Notes under the pieces: generated by a model | The model's database searches: none | Told to the model about the DNA's origin: nothing | The model's input: the letters and a program-made list of their open reading frames with translations, nothing else | Position numbers and translations under genes: made by a program | DNA from: Pegea sp. RAD2-039 | Lineage: Eukaryota; Chordata; Thaliacea; Salpida; Salpidae | Reading direction: 5' to 3' | Assembly: GCA_034620365.1 (NCBI GenBank) | Contig: JAQGEQ010000170.1 | Span: forward strand, 124,001 to 188,000 | Length of the DNA stretch: 64,000 bases | Part shown: positions 11,148 through 30,767 of the stretch, piece by piece | Layout: each line of letters opens with the position of its first letter | Position numbering within the stretch: the first letter of the stretch is position 1

Positions 11148-12560
11148 TTATATGATGGCCACTTTCCATCCAGAATATTTGAAGAAGACCCCTAGACAGA
11201 AATCAAACGATGGAACAGAAGAATAGTTTGAGAAAGGTTTCCAGTGAAAAACAGCTTCACGATTTGCTATACTAATAGAAACCTTATAGATAGTACTATT
11301 TGTAGGTTTTCTACATCCTTGTTGACCACCAACACCTTCTTGTGTGATCAAAAAACAAACTTGCATCCCTCGGTGGAAGTTGGAGAACCTGGTTTTACTC
11401 CTCTTTCCATTTACCCAAATACTTCCATCTGAATGAAAGCAAAACGTTCCATCTCTTAAATGCAAATTTGTAGCACTCAAATCACGTTTACAACAAACCA
11501 CAAAGCAATCAGTCTTTCCAAGAGAGTCCCCAGATGAATCGATACGTAAGGTTATTGGAAAAGACAATAAATATTTTGAAGGTTCCGTATAAGCTACAAT
11601 TTCATTTTTACAAATCTTCTGAATAGAACGTTTGCGATTAGACAGGGAGTAGTATTTGTCATTTTCTTTTGTAATTGACCACTTGTGGGCTGGCATTGTG
11701 GTCATTTTAGTTTGATAAACACTCCAAGGTGACCATAGTCTTCGTCCGTCATTACTCACTTTACATTTACAAGCACAAACACGAAATGTATAAAGTGTGT
11801 TTGGTGGGATACTAGCAACAAAATACTCATTCACTTCACCGATGTACTCATCTTTAAAGTTCGCTGTCTCTCTATCTGCTTTGCCATCTTTGAAATGAAT
11901 TGTTGGGGTTCCCACACAACTTTGTAGTTTGTATAAGATTGAATCTTCACAATCTGATTCACCTTCACCTTCATCATCATTCTGCATCCAAGACACAAGA
12001 ATGCCTCCTGGTCTTGCTTCAAGATTTACTATCTGTAGTGGAGGTTGAGAATCAATGCTCCCAATTTCCACTATAGTTTTAGAGATCATTTCAGGAATGT
12101 CTTGATCTAGCTGTGCCGAGATGTTTACAACCTCTGTTAAAGCAGGTACTTCTGGTACACTATCTAAAGCAATTGAATTTGCCATGTCAGTAAACTTCTT
12201 TAATTGTTTTTGTTGACTATCAGCCTCATTATGAATCAATTCTTCACCTGAATTAGCAACATTTTCTGCTTCATCAATTCCTTCCTGAACTAACGTCTGA
12301 CAATCTAACAATGGATTCAATGCTTCTTGTTCAATTGAATTAATTTCTTCCAGTAGATTTTCAACTTGAAATTCACAAGCTTGAGACAGTTTTGTTTTTA
12401 AATCTTCAAAATATCTGCAAACATTCTTTCTGGATAACTCAGCAGTACATTCTACCTGGTGAATAGCAGTTGTTAGAAGTTTTCTTTTCTCTTCAAGTTG
12501 ATATATATGTTGCCGTGCACTATCAACAGTTTCTATCGCTTCTTTCATATACTTATCCAT
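11148..12560 (-). CDS. CRLF3: Cytokine receptor-like factor 3
   Basis: Intronless 470-aa frame with the three-part architecture of CRLF3. An N-terminal coiled coil (about residues 5-130, with EVDTIEQE-like INSIEQEALNPLLDCQ) is followed by a fibronectin type III domain containing the cytokine-receptor WSXWS motif (LWSPWS, near residue 275). A C-terminal SPRY-like domain ends GVFFKYSGWKVAII, against the human FFYPGWKVLVF. Human CRLF3 is 442 aa and the length difference is mostly in the FN3 loops. The family is linked to cell-cycle control, microtubules and, in insects, a neuroprotective erythropoietin response; there is no signal peptide, so it is intracellular or peripheral. An acceptor-like TTTTATAG ends 29 nt before the ATG. 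Lack of introns contrasts with its neighbours. Confidence 0.93.
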   Translation of the reverse strand: MDKYMKEAIETVDSARQHIYQLEEKRKLLTTAIHQVECTAELSRKNVCRYFEDLKTKLSQACEFQVENLLEEINSIEQEALNPLLDCQTLVQEGIDEAENVANSGEELIHNEADSQQKQLKKFTDMANSIALDSVPEVPALTEVVNISAQLDQDIPEMISKTIVEIGSIDSQPPLQIVNLEARPGGILVSWMQNDDEGEGESDCEDSILYKLQSCVGTPTIHFKDGKADRETANFKDEYIGEVNEYFVASIPPNTLYTFRVCACKCKVSNDGRRLWSPWSVYQTKMTTMPAHKWSITKENDKYYSLSNRKRSIQKICKNEIVAYTEPSKYLLSFPITLRIDSSGDSLGKTDCFVVCCKRDLSATNLHLRDGTFCFHSDGSIWVNGKRSKTRFSNFHRGMQVCFLITQEGVGGQQGCRKPTNSTIYKVSISIANREAVFHWKPFSNYSSVPSFDFCLGVFFKYSGWKVAII

Positions 12561-12589
12561 TTCAATTAACCTTTATACATTGAATTTGG

Positions 12590-14640
12590 CTATAAAATGT
12601 TAAAAACAAAATTTTGAAAAAATAGTTGTCATCCATAAAAAATTGAAAAAAGAAATAAATAAAAGATTTACAAAAATTATTTGGCTCAAATTGAAAGAAA
12701 GTTTATATATATTAAATTACATTATAACTTCAAAATGTATAATAAAATTACAATTTTATATCTATATGAATCAAATTGAAATACTTTTAAGTTATTATAT
12801 TAATTTTATATTCAATTATTATACATTTTAAAGAATAATTTAATGTATACTTTAACTCTAAAAACAAATTGCTGCAAAATACTTGAAATGACCAAAAATT
12901 TATGTAAGTAAATTATAAATAATATATATAAAGATATCTAGAGTTGACATAACAAATTAAATATTAAACAAAAGTCAATAAACTTATACTTAAGTAACTC
13001 ATTTGATTTAAATATTACATGACAATAAATTAAGTAACAAAAAGTTATATATAAAAAGTACAACCATATTACATTTATTAACTAAATCTTACAGAGTTTT
13101 CAATTTAGTATTTTACAATTTCCCATAAATTTCAAGAATAAACTGTTTAAAAATCTGAAAATGTATCAAAAACCGTCTCTGGTACAATTTAGCTAAATTG
13201 TTTATTTGATGAAATTTTTTACTTATGTACAATAATGTTGATATTTTTATTGACGTCATTAAGCAAATACTAGCGGCTTCCTTATCAATATAATCAGCAA
13301 AATAATGTTACTAAAAAATTTAATTTGTAAATTTGTTATTTTAAACAAATTAATGTATATTATTTTACGTATTTTTATATCTTTTATTGGTGTGCTTTTA
13401 AAGAAAAAATTATAATTTTTAAAGAAAAGAAAGTTTATTTAAAAAAAGCTGCTTTTATTAATGATTTCAAAAAAGTAGCTTTTCAGTAGTTTGACTTTTA
13501 GTTAGATGCTTGCATATTTCACTAAATCATTTTGGTTAACTAAAATAATCAAAAAAGACCCTGTAGCACCTTGTTAGCAGCAGAAAAAATGTTGAAATTG
13601 TTGATAAGATACAAAGTTGGTTTTTTGCTTACTATGAAGGTCTCAAAACACAAACTGATTAATATTTCTAAATTGAATTATGCTTTTTGCAGAAGTAGCT
13701 GAGCTTGCACAGTTTAAATATCAGCCACAGAATTTATCGTCTACTTTAAACAGAAACTTACGTGATTTTGCAAATAATATTGATATGCTTCTAGTCTAGT
13801 TAGTTTGAATCAATCCAAGAAAAGATCTTGAGAAAGAAGACATTAAAGAGATAAATAATCTATGACAAAAAGATTGATATTTTAACAAATATTTAAATGT
13901 CCGTTTCACGCATTTAGACATTCACAGGGTTTATTAAACTAAATCAATTTGAAAACAATATCATTCTTTGAAGATCTAACCTTTATATAAGTTTTACTTG
14001 CAAAAGATAAACTAGAATTATTAACAAAGATAAAAAAAACAATTTTCGTTATTGTAATTTAACATTGAATAATAGAACCATGTTTACAACTTCGTACTTT
14101 TGACTATAATAGGTATGAAGATTCGTTAAAAAAATGCTCTGGTTTAAACTTCTTCAAAAGACTTTAATAATCCTTATGTTTTGCTGTATAAGAAGAACTT
14201 CGATCTTTAGAACTAGAAAAGCTACTTGAGTCGATTTTGATTCATAAAAGATATACAATTAAGGGGTTGAAGGTGCTTAGGACTCGACTGTTTTATCTAT
14301 TTGCTTTAATTCTAACTACATACTGCGGAGAAACACGAATTAAAACTTCATCTTTGCGTTTTCATGTTTGGTTAATATGAGAACAGAACACATTAAAAAA
14401 GATTTTAAGGAAATAAAAACTGTTTTTTATCATCGAATTCAGATCCAAATTTAATAAAATTTACATAAAAGTAAACAAATATAAGAATAAAAAAGAACAA
14501 TTTGATATACAAGACACAAAACGAAAGTTATTTTAAGATTTCCGATCAACAATTTGCTAATCTAATTCAATTAAAAGAAAAGTTAGAAAAGAAATGATAG
14601 GTAGAAAGTTCTGATGTTATCTGCAGTGTGCGTTGATAAT
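12590..14640. other. Intergenic, no confident gene
   Basis: About 2 kb of very AT-rich sequence upstream of CRLF3. A short open stretch at about 13,690-13,800 (+), preceded by an acceptor-like TTTTTGCAG, looks mildly exon-like (AEVAELAQFKYQPQNLSS...) but has no partner. Nothing else was recognised. Confidence 0.45.
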
Positions 14641-14650
14641 AACTAGTAGC

Positions 14651-15082
14651 AATTTGTAAACGCCATTTCAAGAAGACAACTGAATGACGATGAAAAGATT
14701 CATGCAATTGACAAAATGGCGTTTGGAAACAAAATACCCAGTTTGCTAATTTCCCGCATACAATCACATATATACCCAACTACGTGTCACTGGAAGCAAT
14801 ACTCTTCAAAGATGTCTTTGGATCGGAAAATAAAATGAAAAAAGAAATGGATTTGAGGGAGCTAATCTTTAAAGAAAAAGATGTGGAGAGACTTGGACAA
14901 CAATAAAGAGGTCTGCAACAAAGATTAAACTAGTTGATGATCAGTCTTCTAAAGTGAGAAGAAAGCTGAATTTGCCGAGTAGCAAAAAAGCTAGAAGGCA
15001 AAGTTCGCGGCAAGTGCATTTCGAGTTTCAGATGAAAGTTCCCAAAGTTGTTGTCAATTCGACGGAAGTGAAAATGGCAGTT

Positions 15083-15112
<30 letters not shown>
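14651..15112 (+). pseudogene. Coding-like fragments in changing frames, possibly a decayed gene
   Basis: Three consecutive stretches on the plus strand look protein-coding by composition but lie in different frames. The first is NAISRRQLNDDEKIHAIDKM... (from about 14,651), the second EAILFKDVFGSENKM... (to about 14,900), the third SSKVRRKLNLPSSKKARRQ... (to a stop at about 15,112, overlapping the antisense MAP4K 3' end). They may be exons of an unrecognised gene or a frameshifted relic. No family was identified. Confidence 0.3.
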
Positions 15113-23535
<8,423 letters not shown>

Positions 23536-26500
23536 TCTTACAATGAAATGTTACCAAAATTGTTCCAGAAAAATATCTATCATCTGCTTTAGTTAAACCT
23601 ACTAATCTAATTAAAAATAAAAATCAATATACTTATAACTTTATTTACATTGAAATAAATATATTTTTAAGTTTATAAAATAAAATTAAATATTTATACA
23701 AACTAATAAACTTTTATTACACAAAATAATTATTTCTAATTTAAATAGAAAATTGTATAAATAATAGAAATATTGGCTCATATTTAATTATATATGACAA
23801 CAATTTAATTCTATAAAGAAATTTCTTTTTGTTTTAGAATTTTAGTCTAATCAAATACTATTTACAAATAAATTCAAAAAGTTTATTTTAAAAACTTAAA
23901 GTTAAACATTTTTTTTGAAATATTGTTGAAAAACACTAATGGTTTATCATAAAAGTATCTATTATAATTCAAGCTTAAATTTATCTTCCTGCAATAAGGG
24001 TGCTGATCGGTCAAATAATTCAAAAATATGAAATATTATCCAACAATATAAAGTCAAATACAACACCTTAAATTTACAGTTTTAATTAAAAAGTAGGATA
24101 GTCATATAAAGTTTACTATCACAAACTATTTTTAATAAATAGGCTTAAAAATTAGACAAATAAACTGTTATAGTTTTATTAAAATAATGATATCTTTATA
24201 AATATAGTAAAGAAATTATTTAATTACTCTTCTTCGTTTTGATGAATGAAATAATCTAACAATAATAATGATTATAACACTAATCACATTACTTTTAATA
24301 TATCAACCAAAGTATTACAATAGTTATCAAAATAAACATAAATTAATAATTTTAACTTAACTACGATAAAGGAAATTAAATTTCTTTTAAATACTTTTAA
24401 TCAGACATAACTGAGCTTTCTCAACTAACTATATAATAATAACTTACCTGTAATTTACTTATAACTAATAAAATTTTGATGCATATCAAGCTTATACGAA
24501 TCAAATTTAACTAAAATTTACGCAATTTTAATATTAGCTTGATAATAAATAATAAAATTATAATCAAGTAAGTGATAATGCTATTAGCAACTAAAACAAA
24601 ATTTGAATAGTTTGATAGCGAAAAATCAACAAACAAGCAAGTTATTACGCAAATGGCCTAAGCTCTCTCGAACCAAGTATTTAAAAGGAAAACGCAGCTG
24701 ATCAGAGGCGTAACTTTTTCTTTAAGTTTCTTCTTAAATTACCAAATATTCAAAATTGACATTACTACCATCGATTTTCTTTGGTGTTAGATGATAACAT
24801 TTGAAGATTATTACTTTTTACAGTATTATATAGAACAAATTCTGATCTAAATTTAATCAGCTTTAATCAAACAATGTAAAAGTCTATAATGCTTTTATTA
24901 AATATTTTCACAATAATATTTTGTTATTGTATCTTAACAAACAAAAAACATTGTAAGATAAAAACTATTTACTTCGATGCGACCTTCATTTGTTAATACT
25001 TTATCCTAATAATAAATGTTCGATTTTAGGAAGAACTAAAGGACCTCATCGCACTATCTTAATTGGTCTCGTTTCAATTTTTCAGTTGGGTGTAAAACAT
25101 ACAATTTTATTGGTGCTTTTGCGTGTAAATTAGGCGGGTTCATATAGATTTTTATAAAAATTTTCAATAAAACGAATTTATTAATTACATAAAATTAAAA
25201 ATTATTTTATAAAATTAATTCAGATTTAAACCGTTTTAATATTGCCAAATTGCCATTTTTAAACTGTGATTTTTTATATTGACTTAACATTCTATGTACT
25301 TATTCACTGTTATTTTGTATTAGAACCACTGAAATGCTATGTGTTAAATCTATAATTTTCTATATTTGTATCCTAATTATGTATTTTGTATTATTATATA
25401 TAACATTATTTGTAAAAATCTGTTCTAGCGGAAGGTGCTTTTTTCAGGCACACTTTTTTGCCTTTATTGTAATATATAGAAAAATCAATTAATAAAATAT
25501 TTTCACAGAATGCTGTTACCAGTTCAAAAAATAGGCATTTTGTTGATAATTTTTGAATCATTAGAAAGGAAAATCCTTTTATTTGGAACCAACTCAAAGT
25601 TTTAACACTATAACATCGGGGCGTTGTGGCTACGCCCGTAATCAAGCTGCTGAGAGGCTTAAGATAGTGGATGGTTTGAAGCTCTGTGAACTGTATTGTC
25701 GTCGTGCAAAAATTTGGCTTAAAATTCTATCTAGTTCACCATCTTTGGTGTTGAATTTGTAACTCGCATCCACCCGTTGAATAAATCAAATTGCCCCGAT
25801 TCAAGTAACTACTCAATGTATCCAAAAAGAAGAGAATTTTGTAAGAAGCTTTACACTAATACAATAAACTTTTTGAAGGTGACATTAATTCCTAGCAAAC
25901 GAGAGCTATTGATAACGCATCTGCCAGCGTATATAGTAATCGTGGTGACTATGTATCTATCTTATCGCTGGGAATGATTGGCAGACATGAAACAAGTTAT
26001 TAGCTACTGTCACTTGGTAGATATTTAAATAAATTCTAAGCTATAGAACTAAATTGAAATATGTTCCCGCTTAAATACTTGAAAAATTTAAATACTACCA
26101 AAATAAAAGCATCACTTGCGGCAAGTCTTCAGTATCTACTTCCTACTAAAGATAGCTTTATCATTTTCTTAAAATGAAAATCAAAGTTGACATAGAAAAA
26201 AAACTTTATTAATGAATTAAAAAAGATTAATTCAAATGCAAATTCCAGATTAAAATATTTCACTGATTAAGAGGTCTTCATCAGTTGTTTGAAGGAAAAC
26301 TTGCAGAAAGATGTTTAGTTGCACTTTCCAAGCTATATTTCAATAAAGTATCAGTTAGTGGTATAATTAATAAAAGATAAAATAAATTATATGTTTATTA
26401 TAAATTAATATTATTCAGGTTACAAATTTAGAACAAATGAAAATAGTATTTTATTTATAGTTATTTCTTGATGGTCTATAAATTTTCAGTTCTTAATTTG

Positions 26501-26604
26501 GTTTACAATAGACTCATAAAATACTTAGGGTAAGAAACTAATTGAAAGATCAGAAAGTATAAAAAAGTTTATGAGAAAAATAAAAGAACATTTACCAAAT
26601 CTAC
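23536..26604. other. Intergenic upstream of MAP4K
   Basis: About 3 kb of extremely AT-rich sequence between the MAP4K start and the IMP3 stop, both on the minus strand. It should contain the MAP4K promoter and the IMP3 3' UTR (reverse AATAAA at 26455-26450). Short open frames at about 25.4-26.0 kb resemble nothing I know. Confidence 0.5.
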
Positions 26605-27865
26605 TTAAGCAAACTCATAATCATCTTTTGTTCCATGATAAGCTAAAATATGTTGACGTATCTTAGAAGTATCTTTCCATGTTACAAAGTCTTCTAAATT
26701 ACTGAATAAAAAACAAAGTGAATAAAAAGTTGGTGAAATTAATTAGGATTTTTATTCATCTTATGAAAGCACAACAAAAATTGAGTCAAAATAATGATGG
26801 ATGAAAACTTACCGGGTAACTAAATAAGCTGGATCAAGTACAAGTTCGGAACCAACTCTTACATCTGCCAACAACATTATTCAATTAAACAACTTCAATT
26901 AATATTAATAACTTATTAACTTAAAAATATTCTAAAGAATAAAATAAAAGGTGCAACTATAAAATCATTACAGTAGAAATTTAAAACCAAATTATTTGAG
27001 GATTGTACAAGCTACCATCTAAGATAGATGCTTGATTATGTGCATTTGCATCCTCAACCACCAAGAGCAAGATTTGTCAATAAGAAAAGTTTTTATTTGA
27101 TAGCTTAGTGGTTGTGGGTACAGGGAAGTTTTTAAAAGTTAACATTTTTAATCTCAATTAAAACTGTTGTGCTCAATGAGAGGTTCAAACACAAATAATT
27201 GATAAAAAACTGATGCCAAACAATTATTGAATAAAATGTAAAAACAAACATACGTCCTTGTTCAATAAAAGTTGTAGCAATCTTCAAGCTAGGGGCCATT
27301 TTCAATTTGACCATTAGGACTGGGAGACGTCTTCGGCAAAAACTAGAAGCTGTTACTTTGTCTGCTAGTTCCAATGTAGCTTTAGTTGGAACAATACCCA
27401 TATTGTAGAGCTTCTCTAAAAGATCTTTAGTGGATCTTATTCTAAATGGATCATTGGGATCTAAATCTCTAATTACTCGGCACAATTCACGGATCTCTCT
27501 GCTTAGTTTGTTGTAACTGAATCATAAAAAAATATTTTAAAGTTTAATTGTAGTAAAATCTTCGTCAAGTTAAAAAGAATTATTTTAAGTTGCAAAAGTT
27601 TCAGAAAAATTCCTTTTATTTTACTCATAATACAACTTGGAATAATTTTCATTGATATTTACATAAATAGAAAAATGTTTAATCACAAACAAACAATTTA
27701 AAATGTTGTCATTATAAAAAACCAAACTTACGCAGTATAATGTTCTCTTTTCAAAATTCTGTATCTTCTCATGATTTTGATTTCATGATGATTATTATCA
27801 ACTTCCCAGTTAAAAAAATCAACTTTTTTTAAAAGTTTTTTTTCATGATATCTTAACTTACGCAT
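26605..27865 (-). CDS. IMP3: U3 small nucleolar ribonucleoprotein IMP3
   Basis: Component of the MPP10-IMP3-IMP4 complex of the nucleolar small-subunit processome, helping U3 snoRNA pair with pre-rRNA. Four exons: 27732-27865, 27254-27516, 26813-26864, 26605-26701, giving 181 aa (human 184). N-terminal [20 protein letters not shown] is family-typical. The S4 RNA-binding domain runs from [20 protein letters not shown] through IEQGHVRVG. It ends [18 protein letters not shown]. Downstream on the same strand from WDR36, another processome protein. Confidence 0.96.
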
Positions 27866-29885
27866 GGCGACAGGTTTTATATCCTAACAAGACTTTAAAA
27901 TAAGGAAAATAATTAAAAATTTCAGTTAATTTAAGCAATTATTAGTTTAATATACTAAGCAGTGTTGAGTTAATCGATATTTTTTATAAAATTATTTACA
28001 GTAAGAACACCTACTGAGCACACCATTGATTTTACATATATTTTATAGATATTAGATTTTTTTATCTATTATTAAAATATAAAAATAAATTTATCTTTAA
28101 AATATAAACTCAGCAATAAAATTATAATTAAAGCTAGATACAAAGTTAATGTAAAAATACCTAACTTTAAAAAAACTTAAAAATATATTTATGATGAATC
28201 AATAAGAATATTTATGATTAAATATAAAAATAAGAAAACAGATAAATAATAAATATAATATATAATAATATAAAAAATACTTACAAAAACATATATCCAT
28301 TAAATAAACATGTAATAAAAATTAGTTGTTAGACAAATACTTAATTTATATATTTGCATTTATAAAAACCATTCTAGGATAAAACATATATATACTCTAA
28401 GTTAGATTGGTAAATAATACTCACTAAACATACAAAACTTAGTTCAATTATTAGATATTTAAAATCATTTATAAAAATAAATTTGTCAAAGAAAATGGTT
28501 TTAATACATTCCAATCTATTAATGTATTCCAACTTAAGAGACCATTCAGTACGTTTAGTTACTAAAACACAGAAAACCGCGTGGTAAGCTAAATATGTAA
28601 AATCTTAGTTTGTTATAAGCCATTTTAAGACAGAATAAATAATTTAAAATAATCAAATTTTGTATTATATTTTTCTTAACTAAGTTTAATATTTACCGTC
28701 ATTGTTATATTATTTTAGTCTTAATATATGCTAATGGAATAATGATCTAATTATTTGTAATACAATAAAATACCTATTTGAATAATAACTATGCTTTGAA
28801 AAAATATTTTGATAATTATAACTGAACTTTAAAATTCAACATGAAAAATTTTACGATTAGTTTGGTTTAAAATTCAGTAAAAAGTATTTAATAATCGTCA
28901 AACAATAGATTCGGCGGCCTCACGTAGCTTTTAATTTTGATACTCATCATAAGATTTGAAGTAGCATTGTTAGAATCACTAACTAATGCTATTAATTTGC
29001 TATAACGCAGAAAAATGATCATTCACTGATATCATTTCATTAGTTAATGAAAGTATCAGTTTATTTTTTAGGAATTAAAAATTCCAATTTAAGGATTTAA
29101 AAATCACACTATGTTTTGTTTTATTTGAGTGAAATGATATATGCTAAGATTTTTTCAATATAATTTACAATCAAGCTTTCAAACTTTTATTAAGGAAGAA
29201 TATAATACTCTAAACATTTATTTCTTTAAAACTTGCATTAAATTTTATTTCTAACGGTTGTAAAATTTTACACTGTCAGTTCATAAAATGACAAGAAAAA
29301 AACATTCTAAAATATGTTTGTGTTTACAGCAGTTCAAACAAGTAGGTACTTTGCAGCAAACATCAAGAAGTAAGTTTTCTGAACAAACATATGCAAATAT
29401 ATTTCTTAAATATATACTTTTAATGGAAATATTCGTGAGAAATTCTTTTCATAGATTTAGTTTTAGTTGTATAAAAGCCAAAAGGTTCGAAAAGTCTGGG
29501 TATAAAATCATCTTAAGTGGCATCTCTTCAAATTGCTGAGAATATTTAAAGACACTGGGACAAGTTGTTATTTCCATATATAGTTTTTATTAAGTTAGTT
29601 GCAAACTGCCTGCAAAAGTAAAAAGTAATTTATTAAATTAGAAGTTTTAAATAGTATTTTTAGAATGCATTTGTAAAAAAAAATGGTTTTCCAGATACAT
29701 CTAAATTACTTATTTATAATTTTTTTAAGCAACTAACATTTATCATGATGATAAGAAAAGGGGCCTGCTTCGGTCAAGAACGGCCATATGGGACGTGCTT
29801 TGAGTGATGGAACTAAAGATAAAGCAAAACGCAGTTGATGCAGAGAAACTAAACGAACAAGACATCTTTAGAGTTTTTTTTTTCT
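27866..29885. other. Intergenic upstream of IMP3
   Basis: Two kb of AT-rich sequence with no convincing exon. The IMP3 promoter must lie at its low-coordinate end. A plus-strand open frame at 29,288-29,539 has no coding-like features. Confidence 0.5.
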
Positions 29886-29889
29886 TTTC

Positions 29890-30215
29890 TAGAAAGCTGG
29901 TTTTCTTCTCTCTGCTTCAGTTGTTTGTGAAGTAGAAAGCGCCATTTGGAATAATCTGATGCGATATCCTGTCAATTGCTGGTCTTGATGTTAAGCGATT
30001 GTATATCGCGCAAGTATCTTTTAAACAGAGACAGGGAAGACCGATGTTGCACTTACCTTTAAATAGCTCCCTATACAACAGATCTTTTGAAATCCGTGCG
30101 TCGTCCATCCGACGGACGTGTCCGAGCCAGCGAAGCCGTTGCTTGCTTAGCATGCTGTACATTGCTGTCAGACTAGTGCGCCTTAAGTCTTCCTTGTTTG
30201 AGATCTTTTGTTTAA
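29890..30215 (-). mobile_element. LINE remnant, 3' end of ORF2 (copy A)
   Basis: Minus-strand frame reading KISNKEDLRRTSLTAMYSML, then SKQRLRWLGHVRRMDDARIS, then ...LLYRELFKGKCNIG and CLKDTC. This is the typical C-terminal tail of non-LTR retrotransposon ORF2 (R-WLGHV-RM ... G-P-RFKD). After KDTC the frame degenerates by small indels, but the DNA still aligns with copies at 36.9 and 56.9 kb down to AACTGAAGCAGAGAG. 5'-truncated and dead. Confidence 0.8.
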
Positions 30216-30264
30216 CGTAATATGGGGCGGTGACAACAAAAATGAAAGATGTGAATTTCATCAT

Positions 30265-30767
30265 AAACTTTTAAAAAACCTGAAGGTTTGAAGCAAACTT
30301 TCTCTTCTCCCAAAGAAAAAAACTAAATAATCACTAAAGTAAACTTTTTTTAAATTGATTGTTAAATGTTGTAAGATTGAAAAACGGTTTCATTTTATAA
30401 AATTAAGCTGAGAAATAAACAAGTTTGTTTCATTTATCTAAATTAATTGAACTTTTTTGAGTAAATAACAACATTTTTTGCAATCTACTAATTCACAAGA
30501 TTTTACAAAAAAAGATTATTAATATCCACTCAGTAATTTGAAAGTTTTTTTATTACATCAGTTCATTTAGAAATTGTTAAGAAGTCTTTATTTCAATTTT
30601 TCCGAAAAATTTAAATCTTTTTTTCATAAGAATCTTTTTAGTGGCATTTTTAAATTAAAAAAAATTACTCTGTTTTTCAAATGTAATTTATTTTCTATGA
30701 TGCCCAACAACTTTTTGTAAACACATCGGTTAATGAAAAAGCATAAAATAATTTCGTCAAATGAAAC
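30265..30767. other. Intergenic, WDR36 3' side
   Basis: AT-rich. A reverse poly(A) signal (TTTATT on plus) at about 30,587-30,592 lies 176 nt beyond the WDR36 stop and is a plausible 3' end. Nothing else was seen. Confidence 0.45.

Noticed and set aside
12643..12831. Plus-strand 62-codon frame upstream of CRLF3
   Set aside because: Low-complexity Ile/Lys/Tyr peptide from AT-rich DNA with no splice or family support.
25406..25977. Two open frames in the MAP4K-IMP3 gap
   Set aside because: No recognisable motif, no splice partners and composition like the flanking non-coding DNA.
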